A DNA stretch of 7,313 bases from Pseudomonadota bacterium (GTDB lineage: Bacteria > Pseudomonadota > Alphaproteobacteria > Caulobacterales > Caulobacteraceae), in the NCBI GenBank assembly GCA_023409795.1, contig JAEYQX010000067.1, positions 1 to 7,313 on the forward strand. Reading direction: 5' to 3'. The notes beneath the pieces are model-generated. The model was not told the origin of the DNA. It worked only from the letters and a program-made list of their open reading frames with translations, and did no database searches. Both the position numbers and the translations under genes were made by a program. This document shows, piece after piece, positions 1 through 5,566 of the stretch (the first letter of the stretch is position 1; each line of letters begins with the position of its first letter).

Positions 1-532
1 GGTTATAGACGTTGTCGCCCGAGCGGGCGCAGATCTTGCCCTTGAAGCGCGGGGTGGCCAGCTTGGCATAGTCGTCGATCTCGGCCGGCTGGACCTTCGC
101 CGGGTCATAGGCCACGACGCGGGCGCGGCGCGAGAAGCCATAGAAGTGGCCCTCCGGCTCGCGCAGGTTGGCGGGGATGGCCTGGTTCAGGGTCTCGGAC
201 GAGCTGGCCTGCAGCAGGCCGGCGTCCTGGGCGCGCCACAGGGCCCCGGCATCGGCAGCGACAAAGACGTCGGCAGGGCTGTTGGCACCCTCGGCCTTCA
301 TGCGGGCGATCAGTTCATCGGGGCGACCCTCGATGCGCTTGACCTCGATGCCCGTCTTTTCCTGGAACAGGTCATACAGCTTCTGGTCCGCGTCATAGTG
401 GCGGGCCGTATAGAGGTTCAGGACGCCGCTCTCGGCAGCGGGCGCGTTGCCCGCCTTATCCTGTTGCTGGCCACAGGCAGCCAGGGTCATCGAAACGGCG
501 GCGGCGGCCAGAAGGCCAAGGCGACGGCTCAT
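1..532 (-). CDS. Iron(III) ABC transporter substrate-binding lipoprotein (FutA/AfuA-like), 3' end outside window
   Basis: The N-terminal 177 residues are visible; the C-terminal half lies beyond the left edge. The protein should bind ferric iron in the periplasm and deliver it to an ABC importer. The start is an ATG preceded by GGAG with a 7-nt spacer. Residues 1-20 form a lipoprotein signal with lipobox LAAC (acylated Cys20). The mature part opens with LNLYTARHYD (residues 39-48); His45 and Tyr46 match the first iron ligands of the FutA type. IEGRPDELIARMKAEG, the ANSPADVF stretch and the LWRAQDAGLLQ stretch are typical of the family, as is the motif KGKICARSGDNVYN at the cut edge. The paired tyrosines expected to complete the iron site would lie in the missing part. 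It is separated by 85 bp from the upstream serine hydrolase gene and has its own Fur-like operator, so it is probably transcribed separately and induced under iron limitation. The permease and ATPase genes are not in the window. Confidence 0.9.
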   Translation of the reverse strand, partial: MSRRLGLLAAAAVSMTLAACGQQQDKAGNAPAAESGVLNLYTARHYDADQKLYDLFQEKTGIEVKRIEGRPDELIARMKAEGANSPADVFVAADAGALWRAQDAGLLQASSSETLNQAIPANLREPEGHFYGFSRRARVVAYDPAKVQPAEIDDYAKLATPRFKGKICARSGDNVYN

Positions 533-570
533 GCGGGAACTCCGGACGGGTCATTGTTCAGGCCATGACT

Positions 571-589
571 AATGCGAACGGCTCGCATT
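571..589. promoter_or_regulatory. Fur-box-like palindrome upstream of the iron-binding lipoprotein gene
   Basis: AATGCGAACGGCTCGCATT has perfect 7-bp inverted arms (AATGCGA/TCGCATT) around a 5-bp centre. Its 19-bp size and arm layout match the Fur consensus of the AATGAGAATNATTCTCATT type at about 13 of 18 defined positions, with a symmetric A-to-C change in both arms. It ends 38 bp before the start codon of the ferric-iron substrate-binding protein, where a repressor would block transcription. That Fur is the regulator is an inference from sequence shape and gene context. The hairpin has no T-tract on either side, so it is unlikely to be a terminator. Confidence 0.6.
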
Positions 590-617
590 CGCCTTGGGGC
601 ATACTGACGCATGACGA

Positions 618-1787
618 TCAGTCCGCGGCGGCCAGGGCGGCGTGGATGCGGTCGAGCAGCTGCTGGCGGGCGGCGGAGTGGGTGGGGCCGGTGGCGTGGG
701 GCCAGGCGGACAGGATGACCACGACGGTGCCGCGCTGGGGATCCAGGCTGATGGATTGGCCAAAGATGCCGTGGGCACCGAACCGGCCATCGTCCCGGGT
801 CCACCACATGAAGCCATAGCCCTCGCCGGGCACGCCGATGCGCGCCTGTCGGGTAGTGGCGGCCTGCAGCCAGCCGTCCGGCAGGACCGCCTGGTCCTGG
901 ATCACGCCGCCCTCAAGGATGAACTGGCCAAAGCGCGCCCAGTCGCGGGCCGAGGCCATCAGGCAGCAGCCGCTGGATTCCTGGCCCGCCTTGTCGATCA
1001 TCCAGGCGGCGTCCTGGGCCATGCCATAGGGCTGCCAGATCTTCCGGGACAGGTAGTCGGCCAGGGTCTGGCCCGTCGCCCGGGTCAGCAGGACCCCGAC
1101 CAGATTGCTTTCGCCGGTGCTGTAGTTCCAGCGGGTGCCGGGCGCGTGGGCGCGCTTCAGCTGGCGCATATAGTGCAAGGTGGGGTCCATGCCCCCCGTC
1201 TCGTGCGGCTCATAGAAGCGGGCCACGTCGGACGCCGGGTCGGTATAGTCCTCGTTCCAGTCGGCACCCGAGGCCATGGTCAGGAGCTGGCGCACGGTTA
1301 CCCCGTCATAGGCACTGCCTTCCAGCTCGGGCAGGTAGCGGGTGATCGGGGTCTCCAGGCTTTCGATATGGCCATCCCTGATCGCGGCACCGACCAGGGT
1401 CGAGGCGACGGACTTGGCCACCGAGAAGGAGGTCCAGCGACCCTCGGGCCCAAAGCCCAGGCCATAACGCTCGAAGCGCAGCTGGCCATCCTTCAGCACA
1501 ATGATGGCCGCTGTGCGCTCGGCTTCCATATAGGCCGTGACATCGAGATCGAGCGGCGTGCCCTGGGCAAGGGGACGGGCCGTGCCGCCTGCCTCCACCG
1601 TGCGATGGGGCACGATCCGGTCCATTGCGCGAAAGCCCGCTTCACGCGCCGCCTGCGGCCAGAACAGGACCTCGGCAGGACGATCCAGGCTGGGCAGCGA
1701 GGCCGGGGCATGGTCCTGGGCCGAGGCGGGCAGGACAAGGCCGGCTCCAAAGGCGAGGGCCAGGGCCAGGCCGGTCAGGTGACGCAT
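618..1787 (-). CDS. Exported serine hydrolase, class C beta-lactamase / NylB-like family
   Basis: A 389-aa protein of the beta-lactamase/penicillin-binding fold. Residues 1-23 are a Sec signal peptide ending ASA before Gln24, so it acts in the periplasm or outside. The catalytic SxxK motif is SVAK (Ser122, Lys125) in the context WTSFSVAKS. The second motif is Tyr222 in NYSTGESN, with Thr in the place where class C enzymes have Asn. The third motif region is probably HGIFGQ (residues 339-344). The GCCLMASARDWARFGQ stretch (273-288) and the SVAKS context resemble 6-aminohexanoate-dimer hydrolase (NylB) relatives, which hydrolyse amides or esters, rather than true beta-lactamases. The substrate cannot be told from sequence. 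The ATG has a GGAAGG Shine-Dalgarno 7 nt upstream. It follows the M1 peptidase gene after 25 bp and is probably cotranscribed with it. Resistance to beta-lactams should not be assumed. Confidence 0.9.
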   Translation of the reverse strand: MRHLTGLALALAFGAGLVLPASAQDHAPASLPSLDRPAEVLFWPQAAREAGFRAMDRIVPHRTVEAGGTARPLAQGTPLDLDVTAYMEAERTAAIIVLKDGQLRFERYGLGFGPEGRWTSFSVAKSVASTLVGAAIRDGHIESLETPITRYLPELEGSAYDGVTVRQLLTMASGADWNEDYTDPASDVARFYEPHETGGMDPTLHYMRQLKRAHAPGTRWNYSTGESNLVGVLLTRATGQTLADYLSRKIWQPYGMAQDAAWMIDKAGQESSGCCLMASARDWARFGQFILEGGVIQDQAVLPDGWLQAATTRQARIGVPGEGYGFMWWTRDDGRFGAHGIFGQSISLDPQRGTVVVILSAWPHATGPTHSAARQQLLDRIHAALAAAD

Positions 1788-1812
1788 GGTGAAGCCTTCC
1801 GTTTCGTAGCGC

Positions 1813-3489
1813 TCAAGGTTGCGCAGCCGTTTCCAGATAGTCCAGCCGGCGCAGCACTTTTGATCCGGGGTCCAGCAGGATGTGGGCCCCCTCGGGCGCG
1901 GTGAAGTGGCCGCTGCCGTCCTGCATCGGCAGGGTCAGGACCTGGCCGTCCACCTCGACCTCGACCGGCAGGGGGAAGGGGCCGCCGTTGCCGGTCTTCC
2001 ATTCCAGGCTGACCTTCTCGCCCGCCCGCGTCATGACCAGGTCCGGCAGGGCCGCCTGATAAAGGTAGGCGTCAAAGAACCAGCCCATGTCGCGGCCGGT
2101 CACCTGATTGACGATGGCGATGAAGTCAGGCGTCGAGGCATGGCGGGGCTGGAAGTTGCCCGGTTGCGGGTCCGGGCGGCCATAGACCAGGCGGCGCAGG
2201 GAGTCGTAGAAGGCCTCATCCCCGATATGCAGGCGCAGGGTGTGGGCGATCAGCGCCCCCTTGTAATAGAGGTCCAGAGCCGGGCCGGTGGTATCGGTAT
2301 AGACGGTTCCAGCATCGCGGGGCTGGCCCGAGACCATGGGAAAGCGGTTCTTGAGCGTCAGGCGCATGGTCTGGAGCTCGGCCTGCATGGCCCGCTCGCC
2401 GTTCAGCCAGCGGGCATAGAGGGGCTGCATATAGGTGCCGAACCCTTCGTGCAGCCACATATCGTCCCAGTCGACATTGGTCAGCTGGTTGCCGAACCAT
2501 TCGTGCGCCAGCTCGTGCTGCAGCAGCCAGTCGTAGCCCTTGCCGTCCTTCTTGTAGCCATTGCCATAGGCGTTGATGGACTGGTGTTCCATGCCCAGGT
2601 GCGGGGTCTCGACGACGCCCATCTTTTCGTCGGCAAAGGGGAAGGGGCCGATGGTGGCCTCGAAGAACTCAAGCTGACGGGGGAACTCGTCGAACAGGGC
2701 CTGGGCCTTGTCCGGGGCGGTGGCGGACAGGGGCCAGAAGTGCAGCGGAACGAGGTTGCCGTATCGGCTGGCATAGGTGCCGCTGAGTTCGGAGAAGGGG
2801 CCGATATTGAGGCTGATGGCATAGGTATTGGGCTGGCGTGCCTGCCAGTGCCAGGTGGTCGAGCCGTCGGCGTGGTCCAGCTTGTCGATCAGACGTCCAT
2901 TGGCGGGGGCGGACAGGCCCCTTGGCACGGTGATGAACAGCTCGACCTGGTCCGGTTCGCCCATCGGGTGGTCGATGCAGGGCCAGAACAGGTCGCAGCC
3001 CTCGCCCTGCACGGCGCTGGCGACCCAGGGCTGGCCGACCGATTCGCTCCAGACAAAGCCCCCGCTCCACGGCGCGCGCGGGGCCGTGCGCGGCTGGCCC
3101 TCGTAGGCAATGTTAACGGTGGTGGACTGGCCCGGCTGCAGCGGGCGGGGCAGGGGGATGGTCAGGCGGCCGTCCGGATTGGTCCAGGTCGTGACGGGGC
3201 TGCCATCGACCTCGATGCCCGTGATGTCGAAGACCGTGTCCAGCTCCAGCACGATGGCCGGGGTGGTGGCGGTCGCGGTGAAATCCAGCCGGGCCTGGGC
3301 CAGGAGGCTTTTCGTCTCGGGCCGGACGTCGAAGGCAAGGCGCGCCGAGGTGAACCGCACCGCCTGCTGCTCCGGCGTGCGCGGCGTGCCGCTGGACAGG
3401 GTGAAGGGCGTTGAGGTGCGCGCGGTGGTTTGCGCCAGAGCCGGGGTGGCGAGGGCGGCAGCGAGGCACAGGGCAGTGAACAGGCGCAA
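1813..3489 (-). CDS. Exported M1-family zinc metallopeptidase (aminopeptidase)
   Basis: A 558-aa gluzincin that should remove N-terminal residues from peptides in the periplasm. The start chosen is TTG at 3489, preceded by GGGGAAG with a 6-nt spacer; it gives a compact signal peptide MRLFTALCLAAALATPALA cut before Gln20. An in-frame GTG at 3525 would add 12 residues but has a poorer ribosome site. An M1 N-terminal beta domain (about 35-230) is followed by the catalytic domain. There, the substrate-anchoring motif is GMEH (299-302, His in place of the Asn of GAMEN). The zinc site is HELAH (325-329), with Glu326 as general base and the third ligand Glu348 in WLHEGF, 18 residues after the second His. 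The likely transition-state tyrosine is Tyr409 in DLYYKGA. A short beta domain ends the protein; the large helical C-terminal domain of long M1 enzymes is absent, as is common in shorter bacterial members. The serine hydrolase gene follows after 25 bp. Confidence 0.93.
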   Translation of the reverse strand: MRLFTALCLAAALATPALAQTTARTSTPFTLSSGTPRTPEQQAVRFTSARLAFDVRPETKSLLAQARLDFTATATTPAIVLELDTVFDITGIEVDGSPVTTWTNPDGRLTIPLPRPLQPGQSTTVNIAYEGQPRTAPRAPWSGGFVWSESVGQPWVASAVQGEGCDLFWPCIDHPMGEPDQVELFITVPRGLSAPANGRLIDKLDHADGSTTWHWQARQPNTYAISLNIGPFSELSGTYASRYGNLVPLHFWPLSATAPDKAQALFDEFPRQLEFFEATIGPFPFADEKMGVVETPHLGMEHQSINAYGNGYKKDGKGYDWLLQHELAHEWFGNQLTNVDWDDMWLHEGFGTYMQPLYARWLNGERAMQAELQTMRLTLKNRFPMVSGQPRDAGTVYTDTTGPALDLYYKGALIAHTLRLHIGDEAFYDSLRRLVYGRPDPQPGNFQPRHASTPDFIAIVNQVTGRDMGWFFDAYLYQAALPDLVMTRAGEKVSLEWKTGNGGPFPLPVEVEVDGQVLTLPMQDGSGHFTAPEGAHILLDPGSKVLRRLDYLETAAQP

Positions 3490-3534
3490 TGGAGGCTTCC
3501 CCTTTGAACCGGGGCATGAAAGCACATCCGTCCA

Positions 3535-3560
3535 TCCCGGCGAAGGCCAAGAGCCGGGGA
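3535..3560. repeat. REP-like imperfect inverted repeat upstream of the M1 peptidase gene
   Basis: TCCCGGC (3535-3541) and GCCGGGGA (3553-3560) pair as an inverted repeat with one bulged G around an 11-bp centre. The CATCCCGGCGAAGGCC context resembles the short palindromic CCCGGCGAAGGCCGGGA-type intergenic elements common in Caulobacterales and Sphingomonadales, here in degenerate form. Membership of a dispersed family cannot be confirmed from one copy. Confidence 0.4.
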
Positions 3561-3562
3561 AG

Positions 3563-3609
3563 CCAGGCGCGCAAGGACCAGGCGCGCAAAGGACCAGGGG
3601 CGCAAAGGA
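3563..3609. repeat. Three tandem copies of a 15-16 bp repeat
   Basis: Copies are at 3563-3577 (CCAGGCGCGCAAGGA), 3578-3593 (CCAGGCGCGCAAAGGA) and 3594-3609 (CCAGGGGCGCAAAGGA). Copies 1 and 2 differ by one A; copies 2 and 3 differ by one base. The array touches the rpmB terminator on its right and a REP-like repeat on its left, and no convincing gene crosses it. It probably arose by local slippage; a binding function is not shown. Confidence 0.8.
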
Positions 3610-3637
3610 AAAGGGCCGGCGTTGCCACCGGCCCTTT
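3610..3637 (-). terminator. Intrinsic terminator of rpmB
   Basis: A 10-bp perfect stem (AAAGGGCCGG at 3610-3619 with CCGGCCCTTT at 3628-3637) with an 8-nt loop. Read on the minus strand it begins 25 nt after the rpmB stop codon and runs into TTTTCCTTT, a good U-rich tail. On the plus strand the tail is CCAAAA, so it terminates leftward transcription. Confidence 0.85.
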
Positions 3638-3662
3638 CCAAAATCAGGTTCGACAGTCGAAC

Positions 3663-3959
3663 TTAGGCAGCGGCCTGTTCAGCCAGCTTGGCCTTGACCT
3701 GGCGCTTGATGCGCTGGGCAGCGACCGACAGGTTCTCGTCGCGAGCCTTGACGATGAAGGCGTCCAGGCCGCCCTTGTAGTCCAGGGTGCGCAGGGCAGC
3801 GTTCGAGATACGCAGCGAGAAGGTTTGGCCCAGGGCGTCCGACGACACCTTGACCGTCTTCAGGGACGGCAGGAAGCGGCGCTTGGTCTTGATGTTCGAG
3901 TGGCTCACATTGTGGCCGACCATCGGGCCGATACCCGTGAGTTCGCAACGACGCGACAT
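3663..3959 (-). CDS. rpmB: 50S ribosomal protein L28 (bL28)
   Basis: A 98-aa component of the large ribosomal subunit. The N-terminus MSRRCELTGIGPMVGHNVSHS followed by NIKTKRRFLPSL is the hallmark of bL28. The length fits the long alphaproteobacterial form (E. coli L28 is 78 aa). The zinc-binding CxxC pairs of some L28 variants are absent; only Cys5 is present. The C-terminus is Lys- and Ala-rich (RQVKAKLAEQAAA). The ATG has a GAGG Shine-Dalgarno with an 8-nt spacer. The gene is a single transcription unit with its own promoter and terminator, not joined to rpmG as in enterobacteria. Confidence 0.97.
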   Translation of the reverse strand: MSRRCELTGIGPMVGHNVSHSNIKTKRRFLPSLKTVKVSSDALGQTFSLRISNAALRTLDYKGGLDAFIVKARDENLSVAAQRIKRQVKAKLAEQAAA

Positions 3960-4048
3960 CTTAAGATCCTCAAGGTCACATCCGCGAGACGGCGCGGACG
4001 CATGAAACAGGTGTACGCAGCGGCCGGACCCCTGCGAGAGAGGAGGCC

Positions 4049-4077
4049 GTATAGAGGAATGACTCGGCGGGCGTCAA
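4049..4077 (-). promoter_or_regulatory. Probable sigma-70/RpoD promoter of rpmB
   Basis: On the minus strand TTGACG (4077-4072) is followed by 17 bp and CTATAC (4054-4049). This fits the general housekeeping consensus and resembles the Caulobacter form TTGACG...GCTANAWC. Transcription would start near 4042, leaving a leader of about 80 nt before the rpmB ATG. Three GANTC sites lie in or next to it. Confidence 0.7.
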
Positions 4078-4092
4078 GGCTGGAGTCGAGTC
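4061..4092. promoter_or_regulatory. Cluster of three GANTC (CcrM-type methylation) sites at the rpmB promoter
   Basis: GACTC (4061-4065) sits between the -10 and -35 of the rpmB promoter. GAGTC (4083-4087) and GAGTC (4088-4092) lie directly upstream of the -35. By eye the window holds about eleven GANTC sites and only one other is intergenic (5552-5556). In Caulobacter, GANTC is methylated by the cell-cycle methylase CcrM and read by GcrA at promoters. A role here is inferred. Confidence 0.5.
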
Positions 4093-4101
4093 ATATCGGG
4101 C

Positions 4102-4129
4102 TTCCTGGCCCCTGTGGCCGCAATAATAC
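4102..4129 (+). promoter_or_regulatory. Possible promoter of the DUF3617 gene
   Basis: A good -10-like TAATAC lies at 4124-4129, about 70 bp before the ATG, but the -35 (TTCCTG, 4102-4107, spacer 16) is weak. It is the only AT-rich patch of this kind in the GC-rich stretch before the gene. It is back to back with the rpmB promoter. Confidence 0.3.
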
Positions 4130-4161
4130 GCCGCCCCGCCCGGCGACGGGGGATCAGCTTT

Positions 4162-4183
4162 GTTCAGCCTGCGTTCAACCTGT
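4162..4183 (+). repeat. Two-copy 11-bp direct repeat just upstream of the DUF3617 gene
   Basis: GTTCAGCCTGC (4162-4172) and GTTCAACCTGT (4173-4183) match at 9 of 11 positions, and GTTC occurs again at 4182-4185. The 11-bp period is one helical turn, as for direct-repeat sites of response regulators. It ends 17 bp before the ATG. Function unknown. Confidence 0.45.
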
Positions 4184-4200
4184 TCTTGTAAGGTGAGCCC

Positions 4201-4695
4201 ATGAAAACCCATTCGAAGTTTCGAGACATGAAGTTGTCTGGCCTTCTGCCCCGGTCAATCCTGGTCATGGCTCCGGTTGTGGCCGGTGCCGTGATGCTGG
4301 CGGCCCCCGCGTCTGCGCCCCAGGCCCAGGCCAGCCGCACCGAAGTCCTGCCCGGATACTGGGAATATACCACCAGCGTCATGGGCGTGCGCGACACCGA
4401 GCAGAAGTGCGTCCGGCCCAGCGAGATCAACCGCTTCTTCGGCGGCCTGTCGACCCGCAAGTGGCAGTGCACCTATCCGGTCAGCGAGACGGGCAATGGC
4501 AAGGCCCGCTTCGAGGGCAGCTGCGAGGACCGCAAGGGCCGCCGCATCAATGTGCGCCTGAACGGCACCTACCAGACCGAGGGTTTCCGCTTCAACGGCG
4601 GTGCCCAGCTGGCCCGCGGCACGCCCTATATCCCGGCCAGCATCACGGCGCGTCGCATCAGCGCCCAGTGCCCGGCCGGGGCCGAGTACTTCTAG
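4201..4695 (+). CDS. Secreted DUF3617-domain protein
   Basis: A 164-aa protein of unknown function. Residues 1 to about 44 form a signal sequence: a basic N-terminus, a hydrophobic core at about 18-36 (ILVMAPVVAGAVMLAAPASA), then PQAQAS. The mature part starts with the DUF3617 signature LPGYWEYTTSVMG (50-62), followed by a Cys about 10 residues later, and ends at ISAQCPAGAEYF. Four cysteines (70, 90, 108, 157) all lie in the exported part, so two disulfides are plausible. The ATG at 4201 has AAGGTGAG just upstream; a second in-frame ATG at 4228 would also leave a signal peptide but lacks a clear ribosome site. It is divergent from rpmB and convergent with carD, so it is a single-gene unit. 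The family occurs widely in alphaproteobacteria without an assigned biochemical role. Confidence 0.88.
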   Translation: MKTHSKFRDMKLSGLLPRSILVMAPVVAGAVMLAAPASAPQAQASRTEVLPGYWEYTTSVMGVRDTEQKCVRPSEINRFFGGLSTRKWQCTYPVSETGNGKARFEGSCEDRKGRRINVRLNGTYQTEGFRFNGGAQLARGTPYIPASITARRISAQCPAGAEYF

Positions 4696-4713
4696 GGACA
4701 GGCCGGCAAAACA

Positions 4714-4742
4714 AAAGGCCCGGTGGTCGACACCGGGCCTTT
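4714..4742. terminator. Bidirectional intrinsic terminator between the DUF3617 gene and carD
   Basis: A 12-bp perfect stem, AAAGGCCCGGTG (4714-4725) with CACCGGGCCTTT (4731-4742), and loop GTCGA. It lies 18 bp after the stop of the plus-strand gene and 24 bp after the stop of carD. The U-tract is strong on the minus strand (TTTTGTTTTG), so it serves carD best; the plus-strand side has only the TTT at the end of the stem. Confidence 0.9.
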
Positions 4743-4766
4743 GTCATGTCTGGCGGGGCGGGCCGC

Positions 4767-5312
4767 TTAGGCGGCTTCGGCCTCGGCGTCAGCGGCCGAG
4801 GGGACCGGCTTCTTGGCGCTGAGCGACTTGGCCAGCAGGGCCACGGCCGATTCCTTGTCGATGCCATTGGCGGCGGCGACTTCGCGGGCCATGCGGTCCA
4901 GGGCCGATTCGTAGAGCTGGCGCTCCGAATAGGACTGTTCCGGCTGGGTGTCGGCGCGGTGAAGGTCGCGGACCACCTCGGCGATCGAGATCAGGTCGCC
5001 CGAGTTGATCTTGGCTTCGTATTCCTGGGCGCGGCGCGACCACATGGTGCGCTTGATGCGGGCACGACCCTTGAGGGTGGTCAGGGCCTTGGTGACGGTA
5101 TCGTCAGCCGCCAGGGTGCGCAGGCCAGCCGTCTTGGCCTTCTTGGTCGGAACGCGCAGGGTCATCTTTTCGTGGTCGAAGGTCACGACATAGACCTCCA
5201 GCGACATGCCAGCGACTTCCTGAGTCTCAATCGCTGCGACCTTGCCGACGCCATGGGCGGGATAGACCACCGCATCGCCAACCTTGAATTCCAGACCGGT
5301 CTTGCTCGTCAT
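4767..5312 (-). CDS. carD: CarD/CdnL-family RNA polymerase-binding transcription regulator
   Basis: A 181-aa member of the CarD_CdnL_TRCF family. These proteins bind the RNA polymerase beta subunit and stabilise open complexes at housekeeping (including rRNA) promoters. The N-terminal Tudor-like RNA polymerase-interaction domain covers about 6-65 (FKVGDAVVYPAHGVGKV, then the FDHEKMTLRVP strand). The helical C-terminal domain covers about 70-165; Trp91 in TMWSRRAQEYEAKINSGD is the conserved tryptophan that contacts the upstream edge of the bubble. The tail beyond about 168 is Ala/Glu-rich and ends in EAEAA. In Caulobacter CdnL a terminal Ala-Ala is described as a ClpXP degron, and the same end is seen here. 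The ATG follows AAGGA with a spacer of about 6 nt. It lies downstream of fdxA on the same strand, with a 306-bp hairpin-rich gap, so it probably has its own promoter. Confidence 0.93.
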   Translation of the reverse strand: MTSKTGLEFKVGDAVVYPAHGVGKVAAIETQEVAGMSLEVYVVTFDHEKMTLRVPTKKAKTAGLRTLAADDTVTKALTTLKGRARIKRTMWSRRAQEYEAKINSGDLISIAEVVRDLHRADTQPEQSYSERQLYESALDRMAREVAAANGIDKESAVALLAKSLSAKKPVPSAADAEAEAA

Positions 5313-5487
5313 GTCATTCCTTTCCCGGAACAGGGGCTAGGCAGCGCGGCTGATGATCAGAGAACAGGCAACCCTGCCGGCGGAAAATGGCTCCCGTCGG
5401 ATGGGGTGAAAATCACAGATCAGAAGCGAATGCGGATCACCGAACCTCTGGCCGATCCCATCGTCAGACGGGGGACTGTCGCAAAAG

Positions 5488-5518
5488 CGGGCGGCGCGCA
5501 GGACTGCGGGACCGCCCG
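5488..5518 (-). terminator. Strong hairpin with T-tail: fdxA terminator or carD leader attenuator
   Basis: CGGGCGG (5488-5494) pairs with CCGCCCG (5512-5518), and an inner CGCA/TGCG stem closes a GGAC loop. Read on the minus strand the stem is followed by CTTTTG. It lies about 100 nt downstream of the fdxA stop and about 175 nt upstream of the carD start. The simplest reading is the fdxA terminator; if fdxA transcripts read into carD it would instead attenuate carD. Confidence 0.55.
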
Positions 5519-5544
5519 TATCGAATGACAGGAAGCTATCACAA
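5517..5544 (-). promoter_or_regulatory. Weak candidate promoter between fdxA and carD
   Basis: TTGTGA (5544-5539), a 16-bp spacer and GATACG (5522-5517) on the minus strand, in the most AT-rich part of the spacer. The -10 overlaps the base of the hairpin at 5488-5518, which argues against both being used as drawn. Offered only as the best hexamer pair seen. Confidence 0.2.
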
Positions 5545-5566
5545 AATTGCAGAATCTCAAAACTTC

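Noticed and set aside
571..589. The palindrome as a terminator of the serine hydrolase transcript
   Set aside because: No T-tract follows on either strand; an operator reading fits position and shape better.
642..1904. Long plus-strand open frame (420 codons) opposite the serine hydrolase gene
   Set aside because: Antisense shadow of a GC-rich gene: Gly/Ala/Gln/His-rich with no family features, while the minus strand encodes a complete enzyme with signal peptide and catalytic motifs.
1882..3414. Plus-strand open frame of 510 codons opposite the M1 peptidase gene
   Set aside because: Shadow frame of low-complexity composition; the minus frame has the HELAH zinc site and full domain structure.
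3563..3609. Tandem repeat as a CRISPR array
   Set aside because: Copies are directly adjacent with no spacers and are too short; it is a simple tandem repeat.
3110..3697. Plus-strand open frame running across the tandem repeat and rpmB terminator
   Set aside because: Part antisense to the peptidase gene, part repeat and terminator; no ribosome site or recognisable domain.
4407..5528. Plus-strand open frame of 373 codons over the DUF3617 gene, terminator and carD
   Set aside because: It crosses a strong terminator and is antisense to carD; its composition is shadow-like.
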